A DNA stretch of 64,000 nucleotides from Streptomyces sp. B3I8. Its GTDB lineage: Bacteria > Actinomycetota > Actinomycetes > Streptomycetales > Streptomycetaceae. Location: the NCBI RefSeq assembly GCF_030816915.1, contig NZ_JAUSYN010000002.1, positions 1,029,501 through 1,093,500 on the forward strand, written 5' to 3'. The notes under the pieces were generated by a model. It searched no databases, was not told where the DNA came from, and saw only the letters and a program-made list of their open reading frames with translations. The position numbers were made by a program, and so were the translations under genes. Positions 44,591-55,043 of this stretch are shown here, piece by piece (the first letter of the stretch is position 1; every line of letters starts with the position of its first letter).

Positions 44591-47262
44591 TACTTGGCCG
44601 TCTCGGTGACGAGGCGTTCGACCGCCTCCACGGCCTCGCCGACGGCGGCCGGGTTCTGGCCGCCGCCCTGGGCCACGTCCGGCTTGCCGCCTCCGCCGCC
44701 GCCGAGGGTCTTGGCGGCGGTGCGCACCAGGTCACCGGCCTTGAGACCGCGCTCGCGGGCGGCCTCGTTGGTGGCGATCACGGTGAGCGGCTTGCCGTTG
44801 TTCACGGCGAACAGGGCGACCACGGCGGCCCGGCCGCCCTGGATGCGGCCGCGTACGTCGAGGACCAGCCTGCGCAGGTCGTCGGCGGAGGTGCCGTCCG
44901 GGACCTGCCCGGTGACCACGGCGACGCCGCGCACGTCCTTGGCGGACTCGGCGAGTCCGCCGGCGGCCTGGAGCACCTTCTCCGCGCGGAACTTCTCGAT
45001 CTCCTTCTCGGCGTCCTTGAGTCGGGCGAGCATGCCGGCGATCTTCTCGGGCAGCTCCTCGGAGCGGCCCTTGACCAGCTCGGTGAGCTGGTTGACGACC
45101 GTGTGCTCGCGGGCCAGGAAGTTGTACGCGTCGACGCCGACCAGGGCCTCGATCCGGCGCACACCGGAGCCGATGGACGACTCGCCGAGCAGCTTGACCA
45201 GGCCGAGCTGGGCGGTGTTGTGGACGTGGGTGCCGCCGCACAGCTCCTTGGAGAAGTCGCCGATGGTGACCACGCGCACGCGCTCGCCGTACTTCTCGCC
45301 GAACTCGGCGATGGCGCCCTGCTTCTTGGCCTCGTCGATCCCCATGACGTCGGCGCGGACGTCCAGGTCGCGGGCGAGCACCTCGTTGATCTTCTGCTCG
45401 ACGTCGGTCATCACGGCCGTCGGGACGGCGGCCGGGGAGCCGAAGTCGAAACGGAAGCGGCCGGGCTGGTTCTCGGAGCCGGCCTGGGCGGCCGTCGGGC
45501 CGAGGGCGTCGCGCAGGGCCTGGTGGGTGAGGTGGGTGGCCGAGTGGGCGCGGGCGATGGCCTTGCGGCGGCGGTCGTCGATCGAGGCCTGGGCCTTGGC
45601 GCCGACCGTGACCTCGCCGACCTGGACGACGCCCTTGTGGACGTAGACGCCCGGGACCGGCTTCTGGCAGTCGCGGATCTCGATGACGGCGCCGGAGTCG
45701 ACCCGGATGCGGCCGGTGTCGCCGATCTGGCCGCCGCCCTCGGCGTAGAACGGGGTGCGGTCGAGGACGATCTCGACCTCGTCGCCCTCGGTGGCGGCCG
45801 GTGAGGAGACGCCGTCGACGAGGATGCCGACGACGGTGGACTCGCCCTCGGTGTCGGTGTAGCCGATGAAGTCGGTGGCGCCGGCGCTGTCGGCGATCTC
45901 GCGGTAGGCGCCCAGGTCGGCGTGGCCGGTCTTCTTGGCCAGGGCGTCGGCCTTGGCACGCTCCCGCTGTTCCCTCATCAGGCGGCGGAAGCCGTCCTCG
46001 TCCACGGACAGCCCCTGCTCGGCGGCCATCTCCAGGGTGAGGTCGATGGGGAAGCCCCAGGTGTCGTGGAGCAGGAACGCCTTGTCGCCGGCGAGCACCG
46101 TGGAGCCGGCGGCCTTGGTCTCACTCACGGCGGTGTCCAGCACGTTGGTGCCGGCGTTGAGGGTCTTGAGGAAGCGGGCCTCCTCGGCGAGGGCGACCTT
46201 CTCGATGCGCTCGCGGTCGGACACCAGCTCCGGGTACTGCTGCCCCATCGTCGCGATCACGGTATCGACGAGGTCCTTGACGACCGGGCCGGTGGCGCCG
46301 AGGAGACGCATGTTACGGATGGCGCGGCGCATGATGCGGCGCAGTACGTAGCCGCGGCCCTCGTTGCCCGGGGTGACGCCGTCGCCGATGAGCATCACGG
46401 AGGTGCGCATGTGGTCGGTGACCACGCGCAGCGAGACGTCGGAGTCCCGGTCGTCGCCGTAGGCGACACCGGTCAGCTCGGTGGCCTTGTCGATGACGGC
46501 CATGGAGGTGTCGATCTCGTACAGGTTCTGCACGCCCTGGAGGATCATGGCGAGCCGCTCGAGACCGAGTCCGGTGTCGATGTTCTTGCTCGGCAGGTCC
46601 CCGAGGATCTCGAAGTCCTCCTTGCCGATGCCCTGGCCCCGCTCGTACTGCATGAAGACGAGGTTCCAGATCTCCACGTACCGCTCGTCGTTGACGGCGG
46701 GGCCGCCCTCGACGCCGAACTCGGGGCCGCGGTCGTAGTTGATCTCGGAGCAGGGGCCGCAGGGGCCGGGGACGCCCATGGACCAGAAGTTGTCCTTCTT
46801 GCCCAGGCGCTGGATCCGCTCGGCGGGGACGCCGACGACATCGCGCCAGATCCGCTCGGCCTCGTCGTCCTCCTGGTAGACGGTGATCCAGAGCTTCTCG
46901 GGCTCCAGGCCGTAACCGCCCTTGTCCTGGGGGGTGGTGAGCAGTTCCCAGGCGAGCTTGGCGGCGCCTTCCTTGAAGTAGTCGCCGAAGGAGAAGTTGC
47001 CGCACATCTGGAAGAACGTGCCGTGCCGGGTGGTCTTGCCGACCTCTTCGATGTCCGGTGTACGCACGCACTTCTGGACGCTGGTGGCGCGGTCGAAGGG
47101 CGGCTTGACCTCGCCGAGGAAGTAGGGCTTGAAGGGCACCATGCCGGCGGGGACGAGGAGCAGAGTCGGGTCGTCCGCGATGAGCGACGCCGAAGGGACG
47201 ACGGTGTGCCCGCGCTCCTCGAAGAAGCTCAGCCAGCGGCGGCGGATCTCGGCCGACTCCAT
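44590..47262 (-). CDS. alaS: Alanyl-tRNA synthetase
   Basis: An 890-residue full-length class II enzyme. It has an N-terminal aminoacylation domain ([20 protein letters not shown] and [20 protein letters not shown]). An editing domain follows, with the zinc motif [14 protein letters not shown] and CGGTHVHNT. The C-terminal domain ends in a glycine-rich stretch. It charges tRNA-Ala and removes mischarged Ser or Gly. Its ATG shares a base with the upstream DUF6167 stop (TGATG). Confidence 0.97.
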   Translation of the reverse strand: MESAEIRRRWLSFFEERGHTVVPSASLIADDPTLLLVPAGMVPFKPYFLGEVKPPFDRATSVQKCVRTPDIEEVGKTTRHGTFFQMCGNFSFGDYFKEGAAKLAWELLTTPQDKGGYGLEPEKLWITVYQEDDEAERIWRDVVGVPAERIQRLGKKDNFWSMGVPGPCGPCSEINYDRGPEFGVEGGPAVNDERYVEIWNLVFMQYERGQGIGKEDFEILGDLPSKNIDTGLGLERLAMILQGVQNLYEIDTSMAVIDKATELTGVAYGDDRDSDVSLRVVTDHMRTSVMLIGDGVTPGNEGRGYVLRRIMRRAIRNMRLLGATGPVVKDLVDTVIATMGQQYPELVSDRERIEKVALAEEARFLKTLNAGTNVLDTAVSETKAAGSTVLAGDKAFLLHDTWGFPIDLTLEMAAEQGLSVDEDGFRRLMREQRERAKADALAKKTGHADLGAYREIADSAGATDFIGYTDTEGESTVVGILVDGVSSPAATEGDEVEIVLDRTPFYAEGGGQIGDTGRIRVDSGAVIEIRDCQKPVPGVYVHKGVVQVGEVTVGAKAQASIDDRRRKAIARAHSATHLTHQALRDALGPTAAQAGSENQPGRFRFDFGSPAAVPTAVMTDVEQKINEVLARDLDVRADVMGIDEAKKQGAIAEFGEKYGERVRVVTIGDFSKELCGGTHVHNTAQLGLVKLLGESSIGSGVRRIEALVGVDAYNFLAREHTVVNQLTELVKGRSEELPEKIAGMLARLKDAEKEIEKFRAEKVLQAAGGLAESAKDVRGVAVVTGQVPDGTSADDLRRLVLDVRGRIQGGRAAVVALFAVNNGKPLTVIATNEAARERGLKAGDLVRTAAKTLGGGGGGKPDVAQGGGQNPAAVGEAVEAVERLVTETAK

Positions 47263-47618
47263 CAGTGGTCCTCATTCCGGTTGTACGAGTGGTACGTCGG
47301 CCTCTCGACGTACCGCGGTGTGTCGTGGTTCTCGATGGCGGCGAACCGCCGGGGCTCGGGGAGTTCGTGGCCGGGGACGGGGGCGTTGATGCCCAGCGCG
47401 TCGCCCAGTTCCGCCTCCCGGCGGGCCATGTTGTCGCGGACGTCGAGCGCGAAGCCGACCGCCCGGTCCTTGATCCGGTGGCCGGTCTCCAGCGCCTTGT
47501 CGGCGGCGGTGGCGGCGAGGCTCTCCGGGGTGAGCCGCCTCAGCGTGCGGTTGACCTTGGTGGTGGCCCAGACCCCGGCGGCGACGCCGGTGCCGAACCA
47601 GAACGTACGGCGGAACAT
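47262..47618 (-). CDS. DUF6167-like small membrane protein
   Basis: Encodes 118 residues. One N-terminal hydrophobic segment ([19 protein letters not shown], residues 2-20) is followed by a helical, charged cytoplasmic part with [20 protein letters not shown]. The C-terminus is rich in His, Tyr and Asn. It matches the actinobacterial DUF6167 type as I remember it; the function is unknown. It is 6 bp downstream of the DUF948 gene and overlaps alaS by one base. An envelope role is plausible from the membrane helix and the nearby mltG. Confidence 0.8.
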   Translation of the reverse strand: MFRRTFWFGTGVAAGVWATTKVNRTLRRLTPESLAATAADKALETGHRIKDRAVGFALDVRDNMARREAELGDALGINAPVPGHELPEPRRFAAIENHDTPRYVERPTYHSYNRNEDH

Positions 47619-47624
47619 GCTGGG

Positions 47625-48095
47625 TCAGTTCCCCTTTTCGCGGTGGGCGCGGTCGGCTGCCCGCTGTGCGCGCCTGGCCCGGCGGGCGGCCGGGACGGTG
47701 CGGCCGACGATCACCTCGCGGCGGGACTCGGCGGCGGACGGCCGGTCGTCGCGGCGGCCGGTGAGGGCGCGGCGCACGCCGTAGCCGAACGCGGCGACCT
47801 TGACCAGGGGGCCGCCGAAGGTGGAGGCGACGGTGGTGGACAGCGCGGAGGCGTTCGACGTGACTTCCTGGACGTCGGTGGCGATGGCGTCGACCCGGTC
47901 GATCTGGGTCTGCGCCGAGCGCACCGCCGCGGAGGCGTCGTTCAGCAGCGGGACGGCCTGTTCGGTCACGTCCGCGACGAGTCTGGTGGTCGCCCGGAGC
48001 GTCTGGGCCAGCCTCGCCAGTGCCACGGCGAGGAAGGAGACCAGGATCGCCCAGAACACGGCCACCAGGATTCCGGCCACCTCTCCACCGGACAC
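47625..48095 (-). CDS. DUF948 membrane protein
   Basis: Encodes 156 residues. The N-terminal transmembrane helix (VAGILVAVFWAILVSFLAVA) is followed by a long amphipathic coiled-coil-like region (VADVTEQAVPLLNDASAAVR, then IDRVDAIATDVQEVT). This is typical of DUF948 proteins, which look like general-stress or chemotaxis-like helical rods. The C-terminus is very basic. Function unknown. It heads the run with DUF6167, alaS and ruvX. The 256-bp gap upstream holds an 18-bp tandem repeat. Confidence 0.85.
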   Translation of the reverse strand: MSGGEVAGILVAVFWAILVSFLAVALARLAQTLRATTRLVADVTEQAVPLLNDASAAVRSAQTQIDRVDAIATDVQEVTSNASALSTTVASTFGGPLVKVAAFGYGVRRALTGRRDDRPSAAESRREVIVGRTVPAARRARRAQRAADRAHREKGN

Positions 48096-48139
48096 CTGTG
48101 CGCACCCGCTCCCTGAAACGTGTCTGACCGTCGTATCCG

Positions 48140-48191
48140 TCGAATTCGCTCAACTCGTCGAATCCGCTGAACTCGTCGAACGTGTCGAACC
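48140..48191. repeat. 18-bp imperfect tandem repeat upstream of the DUF948 gene
   Basis: TCGAATTCGCTCAACTCG (48140-48157) is followed directly by a second copy differing at two positions (48158-48175), then two shorter TCGAAC units to 48191. It lies in the likely promoter region of the DUF948-DUF6167-alaS run. Confidence 0.55.
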
Positions 48192-48317
48192 CGGCGACGA
48201 GCAGTACCCCCGAGACTATCGCGCCCGGAGTGCCGGTCCGTACCGCATTACCGGCGACGGCGCCCGCAAACGCCGGGGCCCGCCGTCCCGGCCACGAGGG
48301 CGGGGCGACGGGCCCGG

Positions 48318-48330
48318 GCACACGGTGTGC
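48318..48330 (-). terminator. Small hairpin after rpsD
   Basis: GCACA-CGG-TGTGC, 21 nt beyond the rpsD stop. It is a short stem without T-run, possible but weak as a terminator. Confidence 0.3.
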
Positions 48331-48351
48331 GCCGCGTCCGCTGAGGGGTGA

Positions 48352-48966
48352 TCAGCGGGCGTAGTACTCGACGACGAGCTGCTCGTCGCAGATCACCGGG
48401 ATCTCCTTGCGGTTCGGCTCGCGGTCCAGGCGGAACGCCAGGGCCTTGAGGTTCACCTGGAGGTAGCGCGGGGTCTCGCCCTCGGGGGCGAAGCCGCCTT
48501 CACGGGCGATGGAGAAGAGGGTCTTCTCCCGGCTGCGCTCACGGACCATGACGACGTCGTCCGGCTTCACGCGGAAGGACGGCTTGTCGACCTTCTGGCC
48601 GTTGACCTCGATGTGTCCGTGGACGACCATCTGGCGGGCCTGGTAGATCGTGCGGGCGATGCCCGACCGCAGGACCAGCGCGTCGAGACGGCGCTCGAGC
48701 TCGATGACCAGGGCCTCACCGGTCTTGCCCTGCGTCTTGGCGGCACGCTCGTAGGCGCGGACGAGCTGGCGCTCGGACACGTCGTACTGCGCGCGCAGAC
48801 GCTGCTTCTCGAGCAGACGGACCTTGTAGTCCGAGTTCTGCTTGCGGCCGCGGCCGTGCTCACCCGGCGGGTAGGGGCGGGCCTCGAAGTACTTGACGGC
48901 CTTCGGGGTCAGCGCGATGCCGAGGGCACGCGACTTCTTGACCTTGGGGCGGGGCTGGTTCGCCAC
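48352..48966 (-). CDS. rpsD: 30S ribosomal protein S4, zinc-independent (C-minus) form
   Basis: Encodes 204 residues, normal length. The S4 RNA-binding domain is seen as [20 protein letters not shown] and [17 protein letters not shown]. The N-terminus ([18 protein letters not shown]) lacks the four zinc-binding cysteines found in the other S4 form. It is therefore the C-minus type that needs no zinc. S4 nucleates 30S assembly. The GTG at 48966 is preferred although the frame stays open for 50 codons upstream; a purine-rich GAGAAGAGAAGAA precedes it. Confidence 0.95.
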   Translation of the reverse strand: MANQPRPKVKKSRALGIALTPKAVKYFEARPYPPGEHGRGRKQNSDYKVRLLEKQRLRAQYDVSERQLVRAYERAAKTQGKTGEALVIELERRLDALVLRSGIARTIYQARQMVVHGHIEVNGQKVDKPSFRVKPDDVVMVRERSREKTLFSIAREGGFAPEGETPRYLQVNLKALAFRLDREPNRKEIPVICDEQLVVEYYAR

Positions 48967-49377
48967 TTCTTCTTCTCTTCTCTCGCTTACGGCTTCACCA
49001 GGGTTACGGGAGGTCGCATCCGCAGCCGGGGAAACCCGCCGGGCCGGTGAAACCGGGCCTGCCGGGCAGCCGCTCCCCTGTTCTGGGCACATACGTGCAG
49101 CACGCGAGTGGCCCACCGACCGGGACCCCGGGGTCCGTGAAAACTTCGGGGGTGGTGGTGGGCTGCCCGCGACACCTTCGACGGTGCGCGACGCTCCTGG
49201 ATCCTCCTGCCGCGAGGCGAGGGGGTTCCGGCTGGGTGTCCCGCTCTGGTGGCGTCGGCCGGAGCCGACACGGGACGCAGCACTCCCGGCAATTCTACAG
49301 GGCGGCCGCCACTGCTCTCGACCGGGGCGGCCGCGGGCTCCCTTCCTCGTCCGCGAGCTCCTCGCCGCATTCGCCGG
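48967..49377 (-). promoter_or_regulatory. Long upstream region of rpsD with -10-like box
   Basis: These 411 bp without a supported gene lie between rarA and rpsD. On the minus strand TAGAAT (49297-49292) is a good -10 candidate, although no clear -35 is visible. If used, it would give a leader of about 320 nt, long enough for autoregulation by S4. I recognise no known leader motif. The leader stays open in the rpsD frame from 49116. Confidence 0.4.
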
Positions 49378-50739
49378 CTACGGCTGCTTGCGGCCGAGGT
49401 GTTTGCGGGTCCACTCCACGGCGTCCGCGTACCGGGCCTCCCCGCCGTGCCGGGTGGGCTGGTAGTAGGAGCGGTCCTTGAGCGCGTCCGGGGCATACTG
49501 CTGGGCGGCGATGCCCTCGGGGAGGTCGTGCGGGAAGACGTATCCCTGGGCATGGCCGAGCTTGGCGGCGCCCTTGTAGTGCCCGTCGCGCAGATGCGGC
49601 GGGACGGGGCCCGCAAGGCCCTTGCGCACGTCCTCCAGGGCGGCGCCTATCGCGGTCGTCGCGGAGTTGGACTTGGGGGCCAGGGCGAGGGCGATCGTGG
49701 CGTGGCTGAGGGTGAGCGCGGCCTCCGGGAAGCCGATCATGGCGACGGCCTGGGCGGCGGCGACGGCCGTGGGCAGTGCGCTGGGGTCGGCGAGGCCGAT
49801 GTCCTCGCTGGCGGAGATCATCAATCGGCGGGCGATGAACCGGGGGTCCTCGCCGGCCTCGATCATGCGGGCGAGGTAGTGCAGCGCGGCGTCCACGTCG
49901 GAACCGCGGATGGACTTGATGAGGGCGCTGGCCACGTCGTAGTGCTGGTCGCCGTCGCGGTCGTACTTCACTGCTGCCCGGTCGACCGTCTCCTCCAGGG
50001 TGGTCAGGGCGATCTCCGGTTCGCCCTTGTCCAGCGCGGCGCCGGCCGCCGCCTCCAGGGCGGTCAGCGCCCGCCGGGCGTCACCACCGGCTATCCGCAG
50101 CAGGTGCGCCTCGGTCTCCTCTGGGAGGGTGACGGCGCCCTTCAGCCCGCGTTCGTCGGCCAGCGCCCGGTGGAGCAGCCCGCGCAGATCCTCGTCGGTG
50201 AGGGGTTCGAGGGTGAGCAGGAGCGAGCGGGAGAGCAGCGGGGAGATGACCGAGAAGTACGGGTTCTCGGTGGTCGCGGCGATCAGAGTGACCCAGCGGT
50301 TCTCGACGGCGGGCAGCAGGGAGTCCTGCTGGGCCTTGCTGAAGCGGTGGATCTCGTCGAGGAAGAGGACGGTCTCCGTGCCGTAGCCGCCGGTGGCGCG
50401 GCGGGCGCCGTCGATGACGGCACGGACCTCCTTGACGCCGGCGGTGATCGCGGACAGTTCCACGAAGCGCTTGTTGGTGGCCTTGGAGACGACGTACGCC
50501 AGGGTCGTCTTCCCGGTGCCGGGCGGACCCCAGAGGATGACCGAGGAGGGGCCGGCCGGGCTGCCGGCGGTGGTGCCCTCGCCGACCAGTCTGCGCAGCG
50601 GGGAGCCGGGCTTGAGCAGGTGCTGCTGGCCCACCACCTCGTCGAGGCTGCGCGGGCGCATGCGGACGGCCAGGGGGCTGGCGGCCGGGTCCTTCTCCTG
50701 GCGGGCCTCGGCGGCGGCGGTGAACAGGTCGGGTTCCAC
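49378..50739 (-). CDS. rarA: Replication-associated recombination protein A (AAA+ ATPase)
   Basis: A 453-residue RarA/MgsA/WRNIP1 family protein. Walker A is [18 protein letters not shown], Walker B is [16 protein letters not shown], sensor 1 lies in [14 protein letters not shown], and the tetramerisation/C-terminal domain carries [20 protein letters not shown]. It acts at stalled replication forks as a clamp-loader-like ATPase. The start is GTG with a poor ribosome site. It is upstream of rpsD on the same strand. Confidence 0.93.
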   Translation of the reverse strand: MEPDLFTAAAEARQEKDPAASPLAVRMRPRSLDEVVGQQHLLKPGSPLRRLVGEGTTAGSPAGPSSVILWGPPGTGKTTLAYVVSKATNKRFVELSAITAGVKEVRAVIDGARRATGGYGTETVLFLDEIHRFSKAQQDSLLPAVENRWVTLIAATTENPYFSVISPLLSRSLLLTLEPLTDEDLRGLLHRALADERGLKGAVTLPEETEAHLLRIAGGDARRALTALEAAAGAALDKGEPEIALTTLEETVDRAAVKYDRDGDQHYDVASALIKSIRGSDVDAALHYLARMIEAGEDPRFIARRLMISASEDIGLADPSALPTAVAAAQAVAMIGFPEAALTLSHATIALALAPKSNSATTAIGAALEDVRKGLAGPVPPHLRDGHYKGAAKLGHAQGYVFPHDLPEGIAAQQYAPDALKDRSYYQPTRHGGEARYADAVEWTRKHLGRKQP

Positions 50740-50828
50740 GGAGAAAACCCTAAGTCACGCCACTGACAGTCCGCGGCCGGCCGGCCGCCGGGGCGGGCCC
50801 CATGAGGACCCGGGCGGGGTTCACGGGC

Positions 50829-51494
50829 TCAGGAGGCCCAGAGCTGGCTGCCCCAGCGGGTCAGCACGAGCATGGCGATGATGCCCACGTGGGTGACCGG
50901 CAGGACCCAGGTGAACTCGTTCAGGAAGTTCTTCACCGGGCGGGGTGCGGGCAGGAAGTCGTTGCGCACGTTGTGCGAGGTCACGTACCAGAACATGGTG
51001 ATCGTGATCACCCAGGCCAGGGAGCACCACAGGCACAGGGCGTTGATCTCGTACAGCGTCTGGAACTGGAGCCAGGTGCAGAAGCCCACCCCGAAGAGTG
51101 TGCCGAAGTTGAAGGTCAGCCAGTACCAGCGGGGGAAGCGGGCCCGGGTGAGCAGGCTCATGCCGACGCAGATCACGATGCCGTAGCAGACCAGGCCGAG
51201 GAACGGGTTGGGGAACCCGAACACCGCGGCCTGCTTGCTCTCCATCACGCTGCCGCAGGAGACGATCGGGTTGATGCTGCAGTTGGGCGTGAACGTCCTG
51301 CCCTCGGCCTTGGCCTCAGCGATCTTGATCTTGTCCAGGGTGATGACCCAGGAGGCGAGCAGGCCGAGGGCACCGGTGATCAACAGCATCACGGAGAAGG
51401 CGCGGCCGGCGCCGACCGTGCGGGGCGCGGCGGTGCGCTCCGGCTCCGGCTCGGTGTCCTCTGTCGAGACGTCCCTGACTGTCGTCTTGCTCAT
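50829..51494 (-). CDS. Vitamin K epoxide reductase (VKOR) family membrane protein
   Basis: A 221-residue integral membrane protein with about five hydrophobic segments. The redox centre is CLWC near residue 155 within EINALCLWCSLAWV. The loop cysteines lie in NCSINPIVSCGSVMESKQ. Bacterial VKOR reoxidises a DsbA-like thioredoxin with quinone and so drives disulfide formation outside the membrane. It lacks the fused thioredoxin domain, so a separate DsbA-type partner is needed and none is encoded nearby. I prefer the ATG at 51494 to an in-frame upstream start at 51539. Confidence 0.9.
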   Translation of the reverse strand: MSKTTVRDVSTEDTEPEPERTAAPRTVGAGRAFSVMLLITGALGLLASWVITLDKIKIAEAKAEGRTFTPNCSINPIVSCGSVMESKQAAVFGFPNPFLGLVCYGIVICVGMSLLTRARFPRWYWLTFNFGTLFGVGFCTWLQFQTLYEINALCLWCSLAWVITITMFWYVTSHNVRNDFLPAPRPVKNFLNEFTWVLPVTHVGIIAMLVLTRWGSQLWAS

Positions 51495-51871
51495 CACGCC
51501 GATTCCGTCGCTTGAGGTGAGGTGGGTGGGCAGGGCCATTGTGCCGTACGAGGAGGGGTGTTCACCGTTCGCTGCGGATAAGGGGTGGTGGTTGGGGGGT
51601 GGGGGCCGCCGGGTTCACGCCATCGATGGACGGGGTGGGGGTACGGGTGAGCGAGCGCGGGGGTGGGTGTTCGTTTTTCTCCCGCCCTCACCGTCCTTAC
51701 CCTTCCCGTCCCTTCGGGGGCGCTGCCCCTTCGACCCCGGACGTGCGGGTGGGCGGGGCTTCTCGCGCGGTTCCCCGCGCCCCTGTCAGGGGCGCGGGGA
51801 ACCGCGCGATCTTCTGAGTCCGGGGACGGAACTGGGAAGGGGCGGCGGGGGCGGGAAAACCCCGGGCCGGC
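51495..51871. other. Intergenic region hisS / VKOR
   Basis: These 377 bp have no supported gene. They hold a long inverted repeat (51763-51809) near the hisS end and GC-rich low-complexity sequence. The part next to the VKOR gene should contain its promoter; only a weak CACAAT is visible. Confidence 0.5.
51763..51809. repeat. Dispersed GC-rich inverted repeat, copy 2 (perfect)
   Basis: Arms of 23 bp (51763-51785 and 51787-51809) are perfectly complementary around a single central base. They share the CGCGCGGTTCCCCG core with 13292-13359. The repeat lies 63 nt past the hisS stop and is probably its terminator. The flanks (51840-51870) also resemble the flank at 13450-13480. Confidence 0.8.
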
Positions 51872-53134
51872 TCAGCCCAGGCGGGTTTCCAGTTCGGCGA
51901 CGATCTCGTTGAGGCCGACCGGGGCCTGGTCGCCGGACTCCATGTCCTTGAGCTGGACCACGCCCTCCGCGAGATCCCGTTCCCCGGCGACGATCGCGTA
52001 CCGCGCTCCGCTCCGGTTCGCGTTCTTCATCGCTCCCTTGAGCCCCTTCCCCCCGTACGCGAAGTCCGTCGCGATGCCGAGCTTGCGCAGCTCCGTCACC
52101 TTGGCGAACAGCACCCGCCGGGCCTCCTCGCCCAGTGGCACCGCGTACACGCTCGTCACGGTCGGCAGCGGCAGTTCGACGCCCTCCGCCCGCAGCGCCA
52201 GCACCGTGCGGTCCACGCCCAGCGCCCAGCCGACCGAGGGCAGCGCGGGCCCGCCGATCATCTCGGAGAGGCCGTCGTAGCGGCCGCCGCCGCCCACCGC
52301 GGACTGGGCGCCCAGACCGTCGTGGACGAACTCGAAGGTCGTTCGGGTGTAGTAGTCCAGGCCGCGCACGAGCCGCGCGTCGTCCTCGAAGACGACGCCC
52401 GCCGCACCGATCAGCTCGCGGACCTCCTCGTGGTACGCCTTGCACGCGTCGCACAGGTAGTCGCGCAGGATCGGGGCGTCGGTGAGCTGCTTCTGGACGT
52501 CGGGACGCTTGTCGTCGAGGACGCGCAGCGGGTTGATCTCCGCGCGGCGCAGCGTCTCCTCGTCGAGGTCGAGGCCGCGCAGGAAGTCCTGGAGGGCGGC
52601 ACGGTAGACCGGGCGGCACTCCTTGTCGCCGAGGCTGTTGAGCAGGATGCGGAAGTCGCGCAGTCCCAGCGAGCGGTACGCCTGGTCGGCGAGGATGATC
52701 AGCTCGGCGTCGAGCGCCGGGTCCTCCGCGCCGATGGCCTCGGCGCCGACCTGGGAGAAGTGGCGGTAGCGGCCCTTCTGGGGGCGCTCGTAGCGGTAGT
52801 AGGAGCCCGAGTACCAGAGCTTGACGGGGAGGTTGCCCGCCTTGTGGAGGTTGGCCTCCAGGGCGGCGCGCAGCACGGAGGCGGTGCCTTCGGGGCGCAG
52901 GGCGAGCCGGTCGCCGCCCTTGGTCTCGAACGCGTACATCTCCTTGGTCACGATGTCGGTCGATTCGCCGACGCCGCGCGCGAAGAGTTCGACGTTCTCG
53001 AAGCCGGGCGTCTCGATGTAGCCGTAGCCGGAGTTGCGCAGCGGCCGGGCGATCGCCTCGCGCACCGCCAGGAACGTGGCGGAGTCGGGCGGCAGCAGGT
53101 CGTACGTGCCCTTGGGGGCGTTGAAAGTGCTCAC
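51872..53134 (-). CDS. hisS: Histidyl-tRNA synthetase
   Basis: A 420-residue class II synthetase. Motif 2 lies in [19 protein letters not shown], the HisA motif is [16 protein letters not shown], and motif 3 lies in [18 protein letters not shown]-terminal anticodon-binding domain ends the protein. The GTG at 53134 gives [16 protein letters not shown]; the longer frame to 53338 overlaps the next gene. It is 13 bp downstream of the hydrolase gene and probably co-transcribed. Confidence 0.96.
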   Translation of the reverse strand: MSTFNAPKGTYDLLPPDSATFLAVREAIARPLRNSGYGYIETPGFENVELFARGVGESTDIVTKEMYAFETKGGDRLALRPEGTASVLRAALEANLHKAGNLPVKLWYSGSYYRYERPQKGRYRHFSQVGAEAIGAEDPALDAELIILADQAYRSLGLRDFRILLNSLGDKECRPVYRAALQDFLRGLDLDEETLRRAEINPLRVLDDKRPDVQKQLTDAPILRDYLCDACKAYHEEVRELIGAAGVVFEDDARLVRGLDYYTRTTFEFVHDGLGAQSAVGGGGRYDGLSEMIGGPALPSVGWALGVDRTVLALRAEGVELPLPTVTSVYAVPLGEEARRVLFAKVTELRKLGIATDFAYGGKGLKGAMKNANRSGARYAIVAGERDLAEGVVQLKDMESGDQAPVGLNEIVAELETRLG

Positions 53135-53147
53135 GGAGGGTTTCTCG

Positions 53148-53864
53148 TCACATTCCTCGTCGGGGAGCGCCGGGTGCGCCGCTCTCGCGGCTGCCCGCGG
53201 CCACCTGCCGCAGATACGGGTTGGTGGCGCGCTCCTGGCCGATGGTCGTCTGGGGGCCGTGACCGGACAGCACCACGGTCGGGTCCTCGAGCGGCAGGCA
53301 CACGCGGGCCAGCGACGCGAGCAGCTCTTCCGTGTCACCGCCGGGCAGGTCGGTGCGTCCGACGGAGCCGGCGAACAGCAGGTCGCCCGAGAAGAGGACC
53401 GGCGGGATGTCCGCCGCCTCGGGCAGCCCGAAGGTCACCGACCCCTTGGTATGGCCGGGCGCGTGGGCGACGGAGAACTCCAGGCCGGCCAGTGGCAGCG
53501 TGGTCCCGTCGGCCAGTTCCTTGACGTCGTCCGGCTCGCCCACGGCGAGTTCGCCCATCAGTTGCGCGCCGATGGAACGGCCGAGCGCCTTCTCGGGATC
53601 ACTCATCATGTAGCGGTCGTCCGGGTGGATCCACGCCGGTACGTCGTGGGCGCCGCAGACGGGCACGACCGAGGCCACGTGGTCGATGTGGCCGTGGGTG
53701 AGGACGACGGCGACGGGCTTGAGCCGATGCTTGCGCAGCGCGTCCTCGACTCCCTGGGCGGCCTCGTGGCCCGGGTCGATGATCACGCACTCCTCTCCGG
53801 CGGCGGGGGCGACGAGGTAGCAGTTCGTCCCCCAGGCACCGGCGGGAAATCCGGCAATGAGCAC
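53148..53864 (-). CDS. Metallo-beta-lactamase fold hydrolase (glyoxalase II-like)
   Basis: Encodes 238 residues. The zinc motif is [10 protein letters not shown], with further ligands in [16 protein letters not shown] and SGHGPQT. It resembles glyoxalase II-like hydrolases of thioesters, such as mycothiol or other thiol adducts in actinobacteria. The substrate is unproven. The GTG start has GGACGAAC upstream. It lies directly before hisS on the same strand, an arrangement common in actinobacteria, and is divergent from the cyclophilin gene. Confidence 0.88.
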   Translation of the reverse strand: MLIAGFPAGAWGTNCYLVAPAAGEECVIIDPGHEAAQGVEDALRKHRLKPVAVVLTHGHIDHVASVVPVCGAHDVPAWIHPDDRYMMSDPEKALGRSIGAQLMGELAVGEPDDVKELADGTTLPLAGLEFSVAHAPGHTKGSVTFGLPEAADIPPVLFSGDLLFAGSVGRTDLPGGDTEELLASLARVCLPLEDPTVVLSGHGPQTTIGQERATNPYLRQVAAGSRESGAPGAPRRGM

Positions 53865-54086
53865 GTTCGTCCTTCGTGTCGTCTTCTGCCGCCTCTTGTC
53901 GTCGTACGGCCGGACATGGGCGTCGTACTCGGACGGGCGGGCACCGGTCAGAGCCTACCGGCGCTGCCGTTTCCTCAGCGAACCCATATACGGTACGGGG
54001 CTACACGCAGACGGTCGGCCACATCACGCACGCGTACCGGTCGACGCACGAGACGCTTGATACCAGACGCTTGAGGAGACAACACC

Positions 54087-54908
54087 GTGGTCAGCCAGGA
54101 ACAGCGGCGGCGTCAGCTCGCCCGGGAGAAGTTCTTGCGGCAGCAGCAGCGGCGCACCGACGCGCGCCGCCGCGCGAGGGTGCGCAACTCTGTGATCGCC
54201 TCGGTACTCGGCGTCGTCCTGGTGGGCAGCGTGGCGCTGTACACGACCGGAGTGATGAAGGACGACGACAAGAAGGAGAACGCGGGCGCGCAGGTGACGC
54301 CGAGCGCCTCCCCCACCACCAAGGCGCCGGATCCGTGCGAGAAGGCCTCCGAGGGCAAGGTGAAGCAGCAGAGCTGGAAGAAGGAGCCGACGCTCACCAT
54401 CGACAAGTCGGCGGACTACACCATGAAGCTGGCGACGACGTGCGGTGACATAGACATCGCGCTGAAGACGGCGGCCGCCCCGCACACGGTGAACTCGTTC
54501 GACTTCCTCGCGGGCAAGGGGTTCTTCGACCACACCAAGTGCCACCGGCTCACCACCAACAGCATCTACGTGCTGCAGTGCGGCGACCCGACGGGCAGCG
54601 GCAGCGGCGGTCCCGGCTACACGATCCCGGACGAGAACCTGAAGGACAAGAGCCTCAAGAAGAGCACCTACCCGGCGGGCACGGTCGCGATGGCGAACAC
54701 CGGCCAGAAGCACACCGGCGGGAGCCAGTTCTTCCTCGTCTACAAGGACAGCCCGCTGCCGCCCAGTTACACCCCGTTCGGCACGATCTCCACCGCCGGC
54801 ATGAAGGTGCTGAAGAAGATCGCCGGTGCGGGTGAGAACACCGGAGCGGGTGACGGCGCACCGAACGCGACCGTGGTGATCAACAAGGCCACTGTGACGA
54901 AATCCTGA
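54087..54908 (+). CDS. Membrane-anchored cyclophilin-type peptidyl-prolyl isomerase
   Basis: Encodes 273 residues. A very basic N-terminus (QRRRQLAREKFLRQQQRRTD) is followed by one membrane helix (about 34-54) and a Ser/Thr/Pro linker. The cyclophilin domain starts near residue 110. It carries the catalytic Arg in KCHRLTTNSIYVLQCGDP, and GGSQFFLVYKDSP. The domain should lie outside the membrane and help fold secreted proteins. The GTG has GAGGAG upstream. It is divergent from the metallo-hydrolase and followed by the DUF349 gene. Confidence 0.9.
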   Translation: MVSQEQRRRQLAREKFLRQQQRRTDARRRARVRNSVIASVLGVVLVGSVALYTTGVMKDDDKKENAGAQVTPSASPTTKAPDPCEKASEGKVKQQSWKKEPTLTIDKSADYTMKLATTCGDIDIALKTAAAPHTVNSFDFLAGKGFFDHTKCHRLTTNSIYVLQCGDPTGSGSGGPGYTIPDENLKDKSLKKSTYPAGTVAMANTGQKHTGGSQFFLVYKDSPLPPSYTPFGTISTAGMKVLKKIAGAGENTGAGDGAPNATVVINKATVTKS

Positions 54909-54942
54909 CCGTCAACTGCGTAACTTCGGTCGTGCGGGATGC

Positions 54943-54971
54943 GGACAGCCGCCCCGCCGGTCGCCTAGATT
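54943..54971 (+). promoter_or_regulatory. Possible promoter of the DUF349 gene
   Basis: GGACAG (54943-54948), 17 bp and TAGATT (54966-54971). The -10 is good and the -35 poor. It would start transcription about 65 nt before the GTG at 55044. Confidence 0.35.
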
Positions 54972-55043
54972 GGCCGTGACGAAACTGTGGACGATGCCCG
55001 GGGGTGTACCGCTCCCCCGCGCGCATCATGTGGAGGAGGCGCT

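Noticed and set aside
47272..48321. A 349-codon minus-strand frame with FDE-rich repeats upstream of DUF6167
   Set aside because: It overlaps the DUF948 and DUF6167 genes in another frame. The FDE pattern is only the translation of the TCGAA tandem repeat.
48967..49116. An N-terminal extension of ribosomal protein S4 by 50 residues
   Set aside because: The frame is open, but the family starts at the GTG at 48966 and the extension has no S4 similarity.
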